This document shows positions 33,268 to 40,182 of a stretch of 64,000 bases of DNA, piece after piece (the stretch's first letter is position 1; the number at the start of each line of letters is the position of its first letter). The translations under genes were made by a program, and so were the position numbers. The stretch is taken from the NCBI RefSeq assembly GCF_049943125.1, contig NZ_CP188040.1, positions 3,410,001 through 3,474,000 of the forward strand. The letters run 5' to 3'. The DNA is from JAEXZL01 sp049943125. GTDB taxonomy: Bacteria; Bacillota; Clostridia; Clostridiales; Clostridiaceae. The notes under the pieces were generated by a model that searched no databases, was not told the DNA's origin, and saw only the letters and a list, made by a program, of their open reading frames with translations.

Positions 33268-34881
33268 TTGAACACCCAATATGTTCTTAATATGAGTAAA
33301 ATTGTGAAGGAGTATTATGGCAATAAAGTATTAAAAGGTGTTTCTTTGAAGGTTAAACCTGGAGAGATACACGCTCTTATGGGTGAAAATGGTGCAGGAA
33401 AATCAACACTCATGAATATTTTGTTTGGAATGCCTGTAATCCACTCTACTGGAGGCTTTAGCGGTAAGGTAGAGATAATGGGAGAAGAGGTGAAACTAGA
33501 TACACCTCTGAAAGCAATGGAATGTGGTATTGGAATGGTACATCAGGAATTTATGTTAATACCTGGTTTCAACATAACTGAGAATATAAAGATTGGAAGA
33601 GAAATATCTTATCCTACAATTATAAGTAAGATTTTTAGTAAGGAGTTAGAAACGCTGGATACTCGCAAAATGGCTGCAGACGCTAGAAAAGCATTAAATA
33701 CAATAGGTATGACTATAGATGAATATACAAAGGTAGCAGGGCTTCCAGTAGGATATATGCAGTTCATAGAAATAGCAAGAGAAATAGATAAGACAGGGAT
33801 AAAACTTCTAGTTTTTGATGAACCTACTGCAGTACTTACAGAAAGCGAAGCAGAAAAATTACTTGAAACAATGAAACTCATAGCTTCTAAGGGAATAGCT
33901 ATTATCTTTATTACCCATAGGCTTGATGAGGTTATGGAAGTAGCAGATAGTCTTACTGTATTAAGAGATGGGGAGTATGTAGCAGAAAGGGATATTGAAG
34001 AAACTAGCGTTGTTGAAATAGCAGAGCTTATGATAGGTCGAAAAGTAGAAAAATTAGTTGATGAGAAAGAAGATAAAAGAGTAATAAAAGAAGATAATAT
34101 AGCCCTGTTTGTGAAAAATTTCTATGTAGATATGCCTGGAGAGAAAGTAAAAGGTGTAGATTTAGAAATAAAAAAGGGAGAAATCTTTGGTATTGGAGGT
34201 TTAGCAGGTCAAGGAAAATTAGGAATACCCAACGGAATATTCGGTCTTTATCCTGCCACGGGTGAAGTAAATGTATTTGGGAAAAAATTAGAGCTTGATA
34301 ACTTAGGAGAGGCCTTAAAAAATAGCCTTGCCTTTGTATCTGAAGATAGAAGAGGCGTAGGGCTTCTTTTAGATGAATCTATTGAACATAACATAGCTTT
34401 TTCAGCTATACAGATCAATGGAAAGTTCTTAAAGAAATACCCAGGTTTTACTCTTATTAATAGCTCTGAGGTTAGAAGGCACGCTGAGCATATGAAGGAA
34501 ATTTTAGATATTAGATGCACCAGTACAAAACAAAAAGCTGGAAGTCTTTCTGGGGGGAACCAGCAGAAGGTTTGTTTGGCTAGAGCACTTACATTAAAAC
34601 CAGAGGTATTGATAGTTTCAGAACCTACTCGCGGTATAGACATAGGAGCTAAGAAATTAGTTTTGGAATATCTGTCTAAACTTAATCGAGAGGAAGGCAT
34701 GACAATAATAATGATTTCTAGTGAACTGGTAGAGCTTAGATCATTATGTGATAGAATTGGTATAATATCTGGAGGTAAATTAGTAAATATATTATTATCG
34801 GATTCAGAAGATGCTGAGTTCGGACTAGCTATGGCAGGAAGTAGTGCAAGAGGAGGGGATATAAATGAAGGAAAAGTTTAA
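33268..34881 (+). CDS. ABC transporter ATPase with two nucleotide-binding domains (sugar/nucleoside class)
   Basis: A 537-residue tandem ABC ATPase of the ribose/BMP importer class. The first domain is intact, with Walker A GENGAGKST (about 37-45) and Walker B LLVFDEPT. The second has a degenerate Walker A, GLAGQGKLG, with a good signature LSGGNQQKVCLARAL and VSEPTRGID, as is usual for this class. The TTG start follows AGGGGGG. The 3' end overlaps the first permease gene by 17 bases. It energises import through the two permeases that follow. Confidence 0.93.
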   Translation: MNTQYVLNMSKIVKEYYGNKVLKGVSLKVKPGEIHALMGENGAGKSTLMNILFGMPVIHSTGGFSGKVEIMGEEVKLDTPLKAMECGIGMVHQEFMLIPGFNITENIKIGREISYPTIISKIFSKELETLDTRKMAADARKALNTIGMTIDEYTKVAGLPVGYMQFIEIAREIDKTGIKLLVFDEPTAVLTESEAEKLLETMKLIASKGIAIIFITHRLDEVMEVADSLTVLRDGEYVAERDIEETSVVEIAELMIGRKVEKLVDEKEDKRVIKEDNIALFVKNFYVDMPGEKVKGVDLEIKKGEIFGIGGLAGQGKLGIPNGIFGLYPATGEVNVFGKKLELDNLGEALKNSLAFVSEDRRGVGLLLDESIEHNIAFSAIQINGKFLKKYPGFTLINSSEVRRHAEHMKEILDIRCTSTKQKAGSLSGGNQQKVCLARALTLKPEVLIVSEPTRGIDIGAKKLVLEYLSKLNREEGMTIIMISSELVELRSLCDRIGIISGGKLVNILLSDSEDAEFGLAMAGSSARGGDINEGKV

Positions 34882-35935
34882 AAAGGCCTTAGAATCCTTT
34901 GGCTTGCCTAGAATTATTATAGTAGCATTTTTTATTGTATTATTTATTATTGCTGCAGGTTATGGAATGAACCTTCCGAGTTTATTCTCGGATGTTATAA
35001 GGAGATGGGGGATGTATGGAATATTAGTACTAGCTATGGTACCTGCAGTTCAGTGCGGAATTGGATTAAATTTCGGAATTACCTTGGGTATAGTTGGGGG
35101 AATACTCGGTGGACTTATTGTTGTAGAAATGGATATAGCAAGAAATTTTCCTATGGGACCATGGGTAGCAGTATTAGTGGCCATGATAATTGGATTGATA
35201 ATTTCTAGTATTTTGGGATATTTCTATGGCTTGGTTTTAAATAAGGTAAAAGGCTCTGAAATGACAGTATCCACCTATGTTGGATTTTCTGTAATAGCTT
35301 TTATGAATATAATGTGGTTGGTACTACCTTTTAAAAGCGGTACGTTAATTTGGCCTGTTTCAGGAGATGGTCTTCGTAATACAATCAGTTTAGATGGCTC
35401 TTTTATCAAAGTATTTAACAGGACATTAGATTTTTCTATAGGTGGAGTATATATTCCCACTGGATTGTTACTGTTTTTTTTCTTTACTTGCTTTATTGTA
35501 TGGTTGTTCTTAAAATCAAAATCTGGTATGGCTATGGCTGCAGCAGGTGCTAATCCAGTATTTGCGAAGGCTTCAGGTATCAATGTTAACAAGATGAGGA
35601 TTCTTGGTACAGTAGTTTCTACTGCTTTAGGAGCTGTAGGCATAATAATCTATGCACAGAGCTATGGTTTTATACAAATTTATAATGCACCATTAATGAT
35701 GGGCTTTCATTGTGTTGCAGCAGTTCTAGTTGGTGGAGCAAGCATAGTCAGGGCAAAGATATCTCACGTTATATTAGGAACATTTTTATACCAAGGACTC
35801 TTAGCAGTTGCCTTACCCGTTGCTAACTCAATATTACCAGAGGGAAACTTATCTGATGTAATGCGCTTAATTATATCAAATGGTATAATTCTCTACGCTC
35901 TTACTAAAACGGGAGGAGGAAATACACGTGAATAA
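34865..35935 (+). CDS. ABC transporter permease (sugar/nucleoside class), first subunit
   Basis: A 356-residue inner-membrane permease with about nine to ten helices. Family features are the early GIGLNFGITLGIVGG, the KGSEMTVSTYVGF loop and the EAA-like MAMAAAGANPVFAKASGINVNKMR (given here as AAAGANPVFAKASGINV) that contacts the ATPase. The ATG has AGGAGGGG upstream, within the ATPase gene. It overlaps the second permease gene by 8 bases; the two should form a heterodimeric channel. Confidence 0.9.
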   Translation: MKEKFKKALESFGLPRIIIVAFFIVLFIIAAGYGMNLPSLFSDVIRRWGMYGILVLAMVPAVQCGIGLNFGITLGIVGGILGGLIVVEMDIARNFPMGPWVAVLVAMIIGLIISSILGYFYGLVLNKVKGSEMTVSTYVGFSVIAFMNIMWLVLPFKSGTLIWPVSGDGLRNTISLDGSFIKVFNRTLDFSIGGVYIPTGLLLFFFFTCFIVWLFLKSKSGMAMAAAGANPVFAKASGINVNKMRILGTVVSTALGAVGIIIYAQSYGFIQIYNAPLMMGFHCVAAVLVGGASIVRAKISHVILGTFLYQGLLAVALPVANSILPEGNLSDVMRLIISNGIILYALTKTGGGNTRE

Positions 35936-37346
35936 TAAGATGAAAAAACTGCTCTATATTTTATTCGATAATAAAGTAGTTATATTATTTGTTCTTCTTT
36001 GCATAGGTGCAATAATTGCAGCGGACAAGCCTCTGACCTTTGTGGCTGCAGAGTTGTTTACAAGAATAGGAAGAAATACCTTTCTTGTTCTATCTCTTTT
36101 GATTCCTGTTTTAGCTGGCATGGGGTTAAACTTTGGTATAGTTATTGGTGCCATAGCAGCACAAATTGCTGTATTTTGGGTGGTTTATTGGGGGGTTACT
36201 GGTATAGAAGGTTTCCTTTTATGCTTGCTAATATCTACACCGATAGCAATATTCTTTGGCTTTTTGGTAGGAAGATTATTCAACAAAATGAAGGGTTCAG
36301 AAATGATAGGGGGCATGGTATTAGGATATTTTGCAGAAGGTCTATATCTATTATTCTTCCTTTTTATTATTGGAGGAATTATTCCTGTATCAAATCCTAC
36401 CCTAATAATAAATGGTGGTATTGGAGTTAAAAATACAATAGACTTAAAAGGTAACCTGAAATACTCCTTAGATGGTTTATCCATTAATACTATATTTTTA
36501 ACCGTTGCAGCAGTTCTTATAGCACTTACTATAATTTCTATTATTTTCAAGACAATTAAAAAGGAAAAGATAAATCTTATAAAAAGCATTTATCCTATAG
36601 TAATAGGAGTTTCTTTAGTAGTTTTAACATTTATACCGGCTATGGGTGATTTTTTATCAAAAGACAGACTTGTATTATTAACTGCTGTAGAACTTGGGGT
36701 GGTGGCAGTTGTCTTCTTTAATATCGCCAAAATAATTATAAATGCTGTTAAATATAAGGAAAAACAACGCTATATTAAGCCAATAGTTTTTATTATTATT
36801 GCTGCTGGAATATACTTGTTAACGTATATACCTGAGATATTTACTGTTCTTATTACTGTAAAGATTCCAGTAATGACCTATCTCTGTATATTGCTCCTAT
36901 GTTTTTTTAACAGCTGGCTTATTAGTACTAGGCTAGGACAAAATATGAGGACTGTAGGTCAAAGTAGAACAGTAGCAAATGCTGCAGGTATCAATGTTGA
37001 TAGAACAAGGATAATTGCAATGATCCTTTCTACAGTCTTAGCTTGTTGGGGACAATTAATTTGCCTTCAGAATATTGGAACCTTTTCAACATACGGAGCT
37101 CATACTCAGGTTGGTCAATTTGCAATTGCCGCTTTACTTGTAGGAGGTGCTTCAGTTCATAAAGCTAATAATAAGCAGGCTATTATAGGAGTTATTCTAT
37201 TTCATACCTTATTTATTGTGGCACCACAGGCAGGAAAAGAATTATTTAACAATGCACAAATAGGAGAATACTTCAGAGTATTTGTTGCCTATGGAGTTAT
37301 AGCAGTATCCCTAGCTATGCATGCTTGGAATAGGAAAAAGAAGTAA
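35928..37346 (+). CDS. ABC transporter permease, second subunit with an enlarged centre
   Basis: A 472-residue permease paralogous to the preceding one: MGLNFGIVIGAIAAQ, the KMKGSEMIGGMVLGYFAEG loop and the ATPase-contact segment TVANAAGINVDRTRI recur. It is about 115 residues longer because of an insertion around residues 185-315 with about four extra hydrophobic helices and basic linkers (KTIKKEKINLIKS, KYKEKQRYIKP). What the insertion does is not known. GTG start 35928 follows GGGAGGAGG. A terminator ends the operon. Confidence 0.88.
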   Translation: MNNKMKKLLYILFDNKVVILFVLLCIGAIIAADKPLTFVAAELFTRIGRNTFLVLSLLIPVLAGMGLNFGIVIGAIAAQIAVFWVVYWGVTGIEGFLLCLLISTPIAIFFGFLVGRLFNKMKGSEMIGGMVLGYFAEGLYLLFFLFIIGGIIPVSNPTLIINGGIGVKNTIDLKGNLKYSLDGLSINTIFLTVAAVLIALTIISIIFKTIKKEKINLIKSIYPIVIGVSLVVLTFIPAMGDFLSKDRLVLLTAVELGVVAVVFFNIAKIIINAVKYKEKQRYIKPIVFIIIAAGIYLLTYIPEIFTVLITVKIPVMTYLCILLLCFFNSWLISTRLGQNMRTVGQSRTVANAAGINVDRTRIIAMILSTVLACWGQLICLQNIGTFSTYGAHTQVGQFAIAALLVGGASVHKANNKQAIIGVILFHTLFIVAPQAGKELFNNAQIGEYFRVFVAYGVIAVSLAMHAWNRKKK

Positions 37347-37368
37347 AAAATATGTTAAGAATAATTAA

Positions 37369-37395
37369 GCAGGGCATTATTTCCCTGCCTTTTTC
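37369..37395 (+). terminator. Terminator of the ABC importer operon
   Basis: GCAGGG (37369-37374) pairs with CCCTGC (37383-37388) around an 8-base loop, followed by CTTTTTC. Confidence 0.75.
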
Positions 37396-37521
37396 TTTTT
37401 AACTAATACTATAATTACTCATTATCATCGAAAAAATATATAGTCAAAATTCAATAATTATAGGAAACTATTATATTTCATCTGAATAATATAATATAAG
37501 CACTATTGAGAGGAGCAACTA

Positions 37522-38223
37522 GTGTTTCCTATTAATTATCTATTAGAGGTATTGGGAAGTATATCTTTTCTGAGCGGATATATAACTGGAGGAAATTCTT
37601 TTCCACAGCCCTTAGATGAGAAGGAAGAAGAGGAATATTTAATAAAACTTAAAAACGGAGATGGAGACGCAAAAAATATCCTTGTTGAAAGGAATCTAAG
37701 ACTTGTTGCACATATTGTAAAGAAATATACCTATCCAGGTAAAGAGATAGATGACTTGATTTCTATTGGCACTGTAGGACTCATAAAAGCCATTGATTCC
37801 TTTGATGTTAATAAAGGTACCAGATTAGCAACCTATGCAGCTCGCTGTATTGAAAATGAAATTTTGATGCTAATCCGGAATAATAAAAAGGTTAAGGGAG
37901 AAGTATATCTTCAGGATCCAATAGGAGTAGATAAGGAAGGAAATGAAATTTGTCTTATTGATGTTTTAAGTAGCGAATATGACTCTATTACAGATATTGT
38001 AGAAAATAAGATACAAGTTAAAAAATTATATAATAAAATTTACACTGTATTACAGGAAAGAGAAAGAATCATAATTGAAATGCGGTACGGACTTATAGAT
38101 GGAAAATGTAAAACACAGAGAGAAATTGCTAAACTTCTTGGGATATCAAGATCATATGTATCAAGAATTGAAAAAAAAGCTCTTAAGAAGCTTTATAAAG
38201 AATTAAATGGAAAAGCTAAATAA
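37522..38223 (+). CDS. sigK: Sporulation sigma factor SigK precursor
   Basis: Late mother-cell sigma factor of 233 residues, uninterrupted (no skin-type element). The N-terminus FLSGYITGGNSFPQPL resembles the Bacillus pro-SigK processing region, so an inactive precursor of about 20 extra residues is likely. Region 2 contains NLRLVAHIVKKY and TRLATYAARCIENEILM; region 4 contains TQREIAKLLGISRSYVSRIEKKALKKL. GTG 37522 is 6-7 bases from AGAGGAG. Family and neighbours (pilT, ftsA, sigE/sigG) support SigK rather than another sigma factor. Confidence 0.95.
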   Translation: MFPINYLLEVLGSISFLSGYITGGNSFPQPLDEKEEEEYLIKLKNGDGDAKNILVERNLRLVAHIVKKYTYPGKEIDDLISIGTVGLIKAIDSFDVNKGTRLATYAARCIENEILMLIRNNKKVKGEVYLQDPIGVDKEGNEICLIDVLSSEYDSITDIVENKIQVKKLYNKIYTVLQERERIIIEMRYGLIDGKCKTQREIAKLLGISRSYVSRIEKKALKKLYKELNGKAK

Positions 38224-38227
38224 CATA

Positions 38228-38275
38228 AAATAACCTTCTTTTATTGCTAAATTTAAAGAAGGTTATTTTATTTTT
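38228..38275 (+). terminator. Terminator after sigK
   Basis: A 14-bp perfect stem (38228-38241 with 38255-38268) and a 13-base loop, followed by TTATTTTTAT. Confidence 0.8.
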
Positions 38276-38580
38276 ATAAAATCTATTTATGAATTTACTA
38301 ATTAATGTTATAAATATTTCAGCATTTATAGCTTATATTAAAAAATCAAAAGGATATTGATAGAATTTATAGAATATTAATATTGTGTTAATCTTATTAT
38401 ATTTTATTATAATCTTTTTATATGGAAGAAATATAGTTAAGGTGAAGAATTCTTCAGTTATTCCGATAATCATATGTAGGGAGAATAAACCTATGTATAT
38501 ATAATCTAACTGAAGGTTATATAGAAACTTATGGAGTCTTGTAATTATCTATATATAAATAGTATTAAGGGGGTCATAAC
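38276..38580 (+). promoter_or_regulatory. pilT upstream region with a candidate structured leader RNA
   Basis: No gene is visible. CTTCAGTTA (38452-38460) pairs with TAACTGAAG (38507-38515); inside, ATATGTAGG (38472-38480) pairs with CCTATGTAT (38490-38498) around GAGAATAAA. The self-complementary GAAGAATTCTTC (38444-38455) overlaps the outer 5' arm, so two folds exclude each other. It does not match the c-di-GMP riboswitch cores I know. TATAAT-like sequence is present near 38409, but no firm promoter. Confidence 0.4.
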
Positions 38581-39633
38581 TTGGCAACGTTAAAAGAGCT
38601 TTTAGAGCTCACAGTGAATAAGGGTGCATCAGATCTGCATCTTACCGTAGGTATATCGCCAGTGATAAGGATAAATGGCAAGTTAAATCCTATTGGTAAT
38701 ATTAAGCTTATGCCGAAGGATACAGAAAAATTCGCTAAGGAACTTTTAGGAGAACTATATAGTGATTATCTTGAAGAAGGGGAAATTGATACCTCATATT
38801 CTATTCCTGGACTAGGAAGATTTAGAGTTAATGTTTTTAAGCAAAGAAACAGCACTGCCATAGCTATTAGAGTAATCTCACTTAAGATACCAACCCTCCA
38901 AGAGCTTGGGTATACGCCTGTGATTAAAGAATTAACCACGAAAAAAAGAGGACTCATTCTTGTAACCGGTCCCACTGGAAGCGGAAAAAGTACAACCTTA
39001 GCTGCAATGATTAATGAGATTAATAATACCAGAGATGGTCATATCATAACCTTAGAAGATCCTATCGAATACCTTCATAAGCATAATAAGTCAATTATTA
39101 ATCAAAGAGAGATTGGAAAGGATAGTAAGAGCTACAGAAATGCCTTAAAATCTATCCTTAGAGAGGATCCTGATGTAATACTAATTGGAGAGATGAGAGA
39201 TCTAGAGACTATTTCCATTGCTATAACTGCAGCAGAAACAGGACATCTTGTGTTATCAACTCTACATACAATAGGAGCGGCAAAAACCATTGATAGAATC
39301 ATAGATGTTTTTCCACCATATCAGCAACAACAGATTAAAATACAGCTTTCCGCGGTACTTCAGGGAATTGTTTCCCAGCAGCTAGTACCAACAATACAAG
39401 GTGGAAGAACTGCAGCTGTGGAAGTTATGATAGCTACTCAAGCTATACAAAATATGATAAGAGAAGGAAAAACACATCAGATTGAGTCTGCTGTACAAAC
39501 AGGAAATAAATATGGTATGAAAACCATGGATATGGCATTGACTGAGCTTTATAAAAAAGGGAGCATTACAGAAGAGACTGCAAGAACCTATAGTATTGAT
39601 AAAGAAATGATTTCTAGAATGATGCTGCTATAA
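38581..39633 (+). CDS. pilT: Type IV pilus retraction ATPase PilT
   Basis: Hexameric motor for pilus retraction and gliding motility, 350 residues. Walker A GPTGSGKST is at residues 130-138, the Walker B region DVILIGEMRD and the His-box THSTLHT-like LVLSTLHTIGAAKT follow, and the PilT-specific AIRNLIRE motif appears as AIQNMIREGK. TTG start 38581 follows AAGGGGG. No pilin or assembly genes are nearby; a lone pilT beside ftsA is known from clostridia such as C. perfringens. A long leader precedes it, and the terminator hairpin after it is shared with a convergent small gene. Confidence 0.93.
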   Translation: MATLKELLELTVNKGASDLHLTVGISPVIRINGKLNPIGNIKLMPKDTEKFAKELLGELYSDYLEEGEIDTSYSIPGLGRFRVNVFKQRNSTAIAIRVISLKIPTLQELGYTPVIKELTTKKRGLILVTGPTGSGKSTTLAAMINEINNTRDGHIITLEDPIEYLHKHNKSIINQREIGKDSKSYRNALKSILREDPDVILIGEMRDLETISIAITAAETGHLVLSTLHTIGAAKTIDRIIDVFPPYQQQQIKIQLSAVLQGIVSQQLVPTIQGGRTAAVEVMIATQAIQNMIREGKTHQIESAVQTGNKYGMKTMDMALTELYKKGSITEETARTYSIDKEMISRMMLL

Positions 39634-39639
39634 AATACG

Positions 39640-39677
39640 AGGGCTGATGACATTTAATCCTAAAGGTCATCAGCCCT
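39640..39677. terminator. Shared hairpin terminator between pilT and a convergent small gene
   Basis: AGGGCTGATGAC (39640-39651) pairs perfectly with GTCATCAGCCCT (39666-39677). The T-rich tail is better on the - strand (CGTATTTTAT) than on the + strand, which suits termination of the small - strand gene. Confidence 0.65.
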
Positions 39678-39680
39678 TAA

Positions 39681-39797
39681 TTAAAAGGCCATATAATCAT
39701 ACATTTTTAAGCAATAATCACAGGTCAAATTATTATTAGGTTGGGAAGTATAAACCTTTACATCTTTGATTAACATTTCTATTAAATTTCTTTTCAT
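39681..39797 (-). CDS. Unrecognised 38-residue protein with a CxxC motif
   Basis: I do not recognise this protein. It starts MKRNLIEMLIKDVKV, which could form an amphipathic helix, continues with a polar YTSQPNNNLT and ends CDYCLKMYDYMAF. There is no signal peptide or membrane helix. The case for a real gene is regulatory: AGGAGG (39810-39805) exactly 7 bases from the ATG, a near-consensus promoter about 160 bases upstream (39984-39956), and a terminator hairpin 3-4 bases after the stop. The start codon is inside a 13-bp perfect hairpin. It is not beside agrB or a peptide-modifying enzyme, so a signalling or modified-peptide role is speculation. Confidence 0.65.
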   Translation of the reverse strand: MKRNLIEMLIKDVKVYTSQPNNNLTCDYCLKMYDYMAF

Positions 39798-39840
39798 ACT
39801 AAATCCTCCTTAATTATTTTTGCATATGATTTAGTATGAA
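39793..39840 (-). promoter_or_regulatory. Perfect 13-bp hairpin enclosing the small gene's start codon
   Basis: TTCATACTAAATC (39793-39805, + strand) and GATTTAGTATGAA (39828-39840) are exact inverted repeats 22 bases apart. In the - strand RNA the ATG (39797-39795) is in the stem while most of AGGAGG is in the loop. Confidence 0.75.
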
Positions 39841-39881
39841 GCTAACCAAAGGACTCGTCTTCTCGATGAAACAAAGATTCT

Positions 39882-39913
39882 CTAAAAAAATAAATATTTC
39901 CTGTTCATCTCAT
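39882..39913 (-). other. Two tiny leader ORFs (2 and 8 codons)
   Basis: On the - strand AGGAGG is followed 7 bases later by ATG AGA TGA (39913-39905), a two-codon ORF. Its stop overlaps a second ATG (39908) that opens an eight-codon ORF, MNRKYLFF, ending at 39882. Both lie in the leader of the 38-residue gene. Confidence 0.5.
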
Positions 39914-39955
39914 AATAGTACCTCCTAATAATTTATTTCAAAATATTCTAACATT

Positions 39956-39984
39956 ATTATACCACAATTTCAGTATATTATCAA
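39956..39984 (-). promoter_or_regulatory. Near-consensus sigma-A promoter on the - strand
   Basis: TTGATA (39984-39979), 17 bases, TATAAT (39961-39956), with TG one base before the -10. It reads away from ftsA toward the tiny ORFs and the 38-residue gene. Confidence 0.8.
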
Positions 39985-40080
39985 AGGTAGAGTTATATAC
40001 AATATTTACTATATAAACAATAATTTGCTTTAATTTATGAATGTTATTTGTATGTTAATAAAATATATTTATTTTGTTAA

Positions 40081-40107
40081 TTGAAATAACTTTAATATTG
40101 TTATAAT
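40081..40107 (+). promoter_or_regulatory. Promoter candidate for ftsA
   Basis: TATAAT (40102-40107) with TG one base upstream (extended -10) and TTGAAA at 40081-40086, a short 15-base spacer. Confidence 0.45.
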
Positions 40108-40182
40108 TTTTAAGAGGAAATTAGTTTATTTTGTTGAATACTATATTAACCCCTATAGTCAAAGGAGGAAATAAAATAAAAC

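Noticed and set aside
36185..36589. 134-codon - strand frame within the second permease
   Set aside because: Antisense shadow of a hydrophobic gene with no ribosome binding site.
38276..38580. c-di-GMP riboswitch before pilT
   Set aside because: The conserved core sequences of class I and class II were looked for and not found.
39681..39797. AgrD-like autoinducer precursor reading of the 38-residue ORF
   Set aside because: An amphipathic N-terminus and cysteines fit loosely, but no agrB is nearby, two cysteines are present as CxxC, and the acidic tail is missing.
39641..39912. Hammerhead ribozyme suggested by CTGATGA at 39643 and GAAAC-like sequence near 39870
   Set aside because: The pieces are not in the required order or spacing, and CTGATGA is simply one arm of the terminator hairpin.
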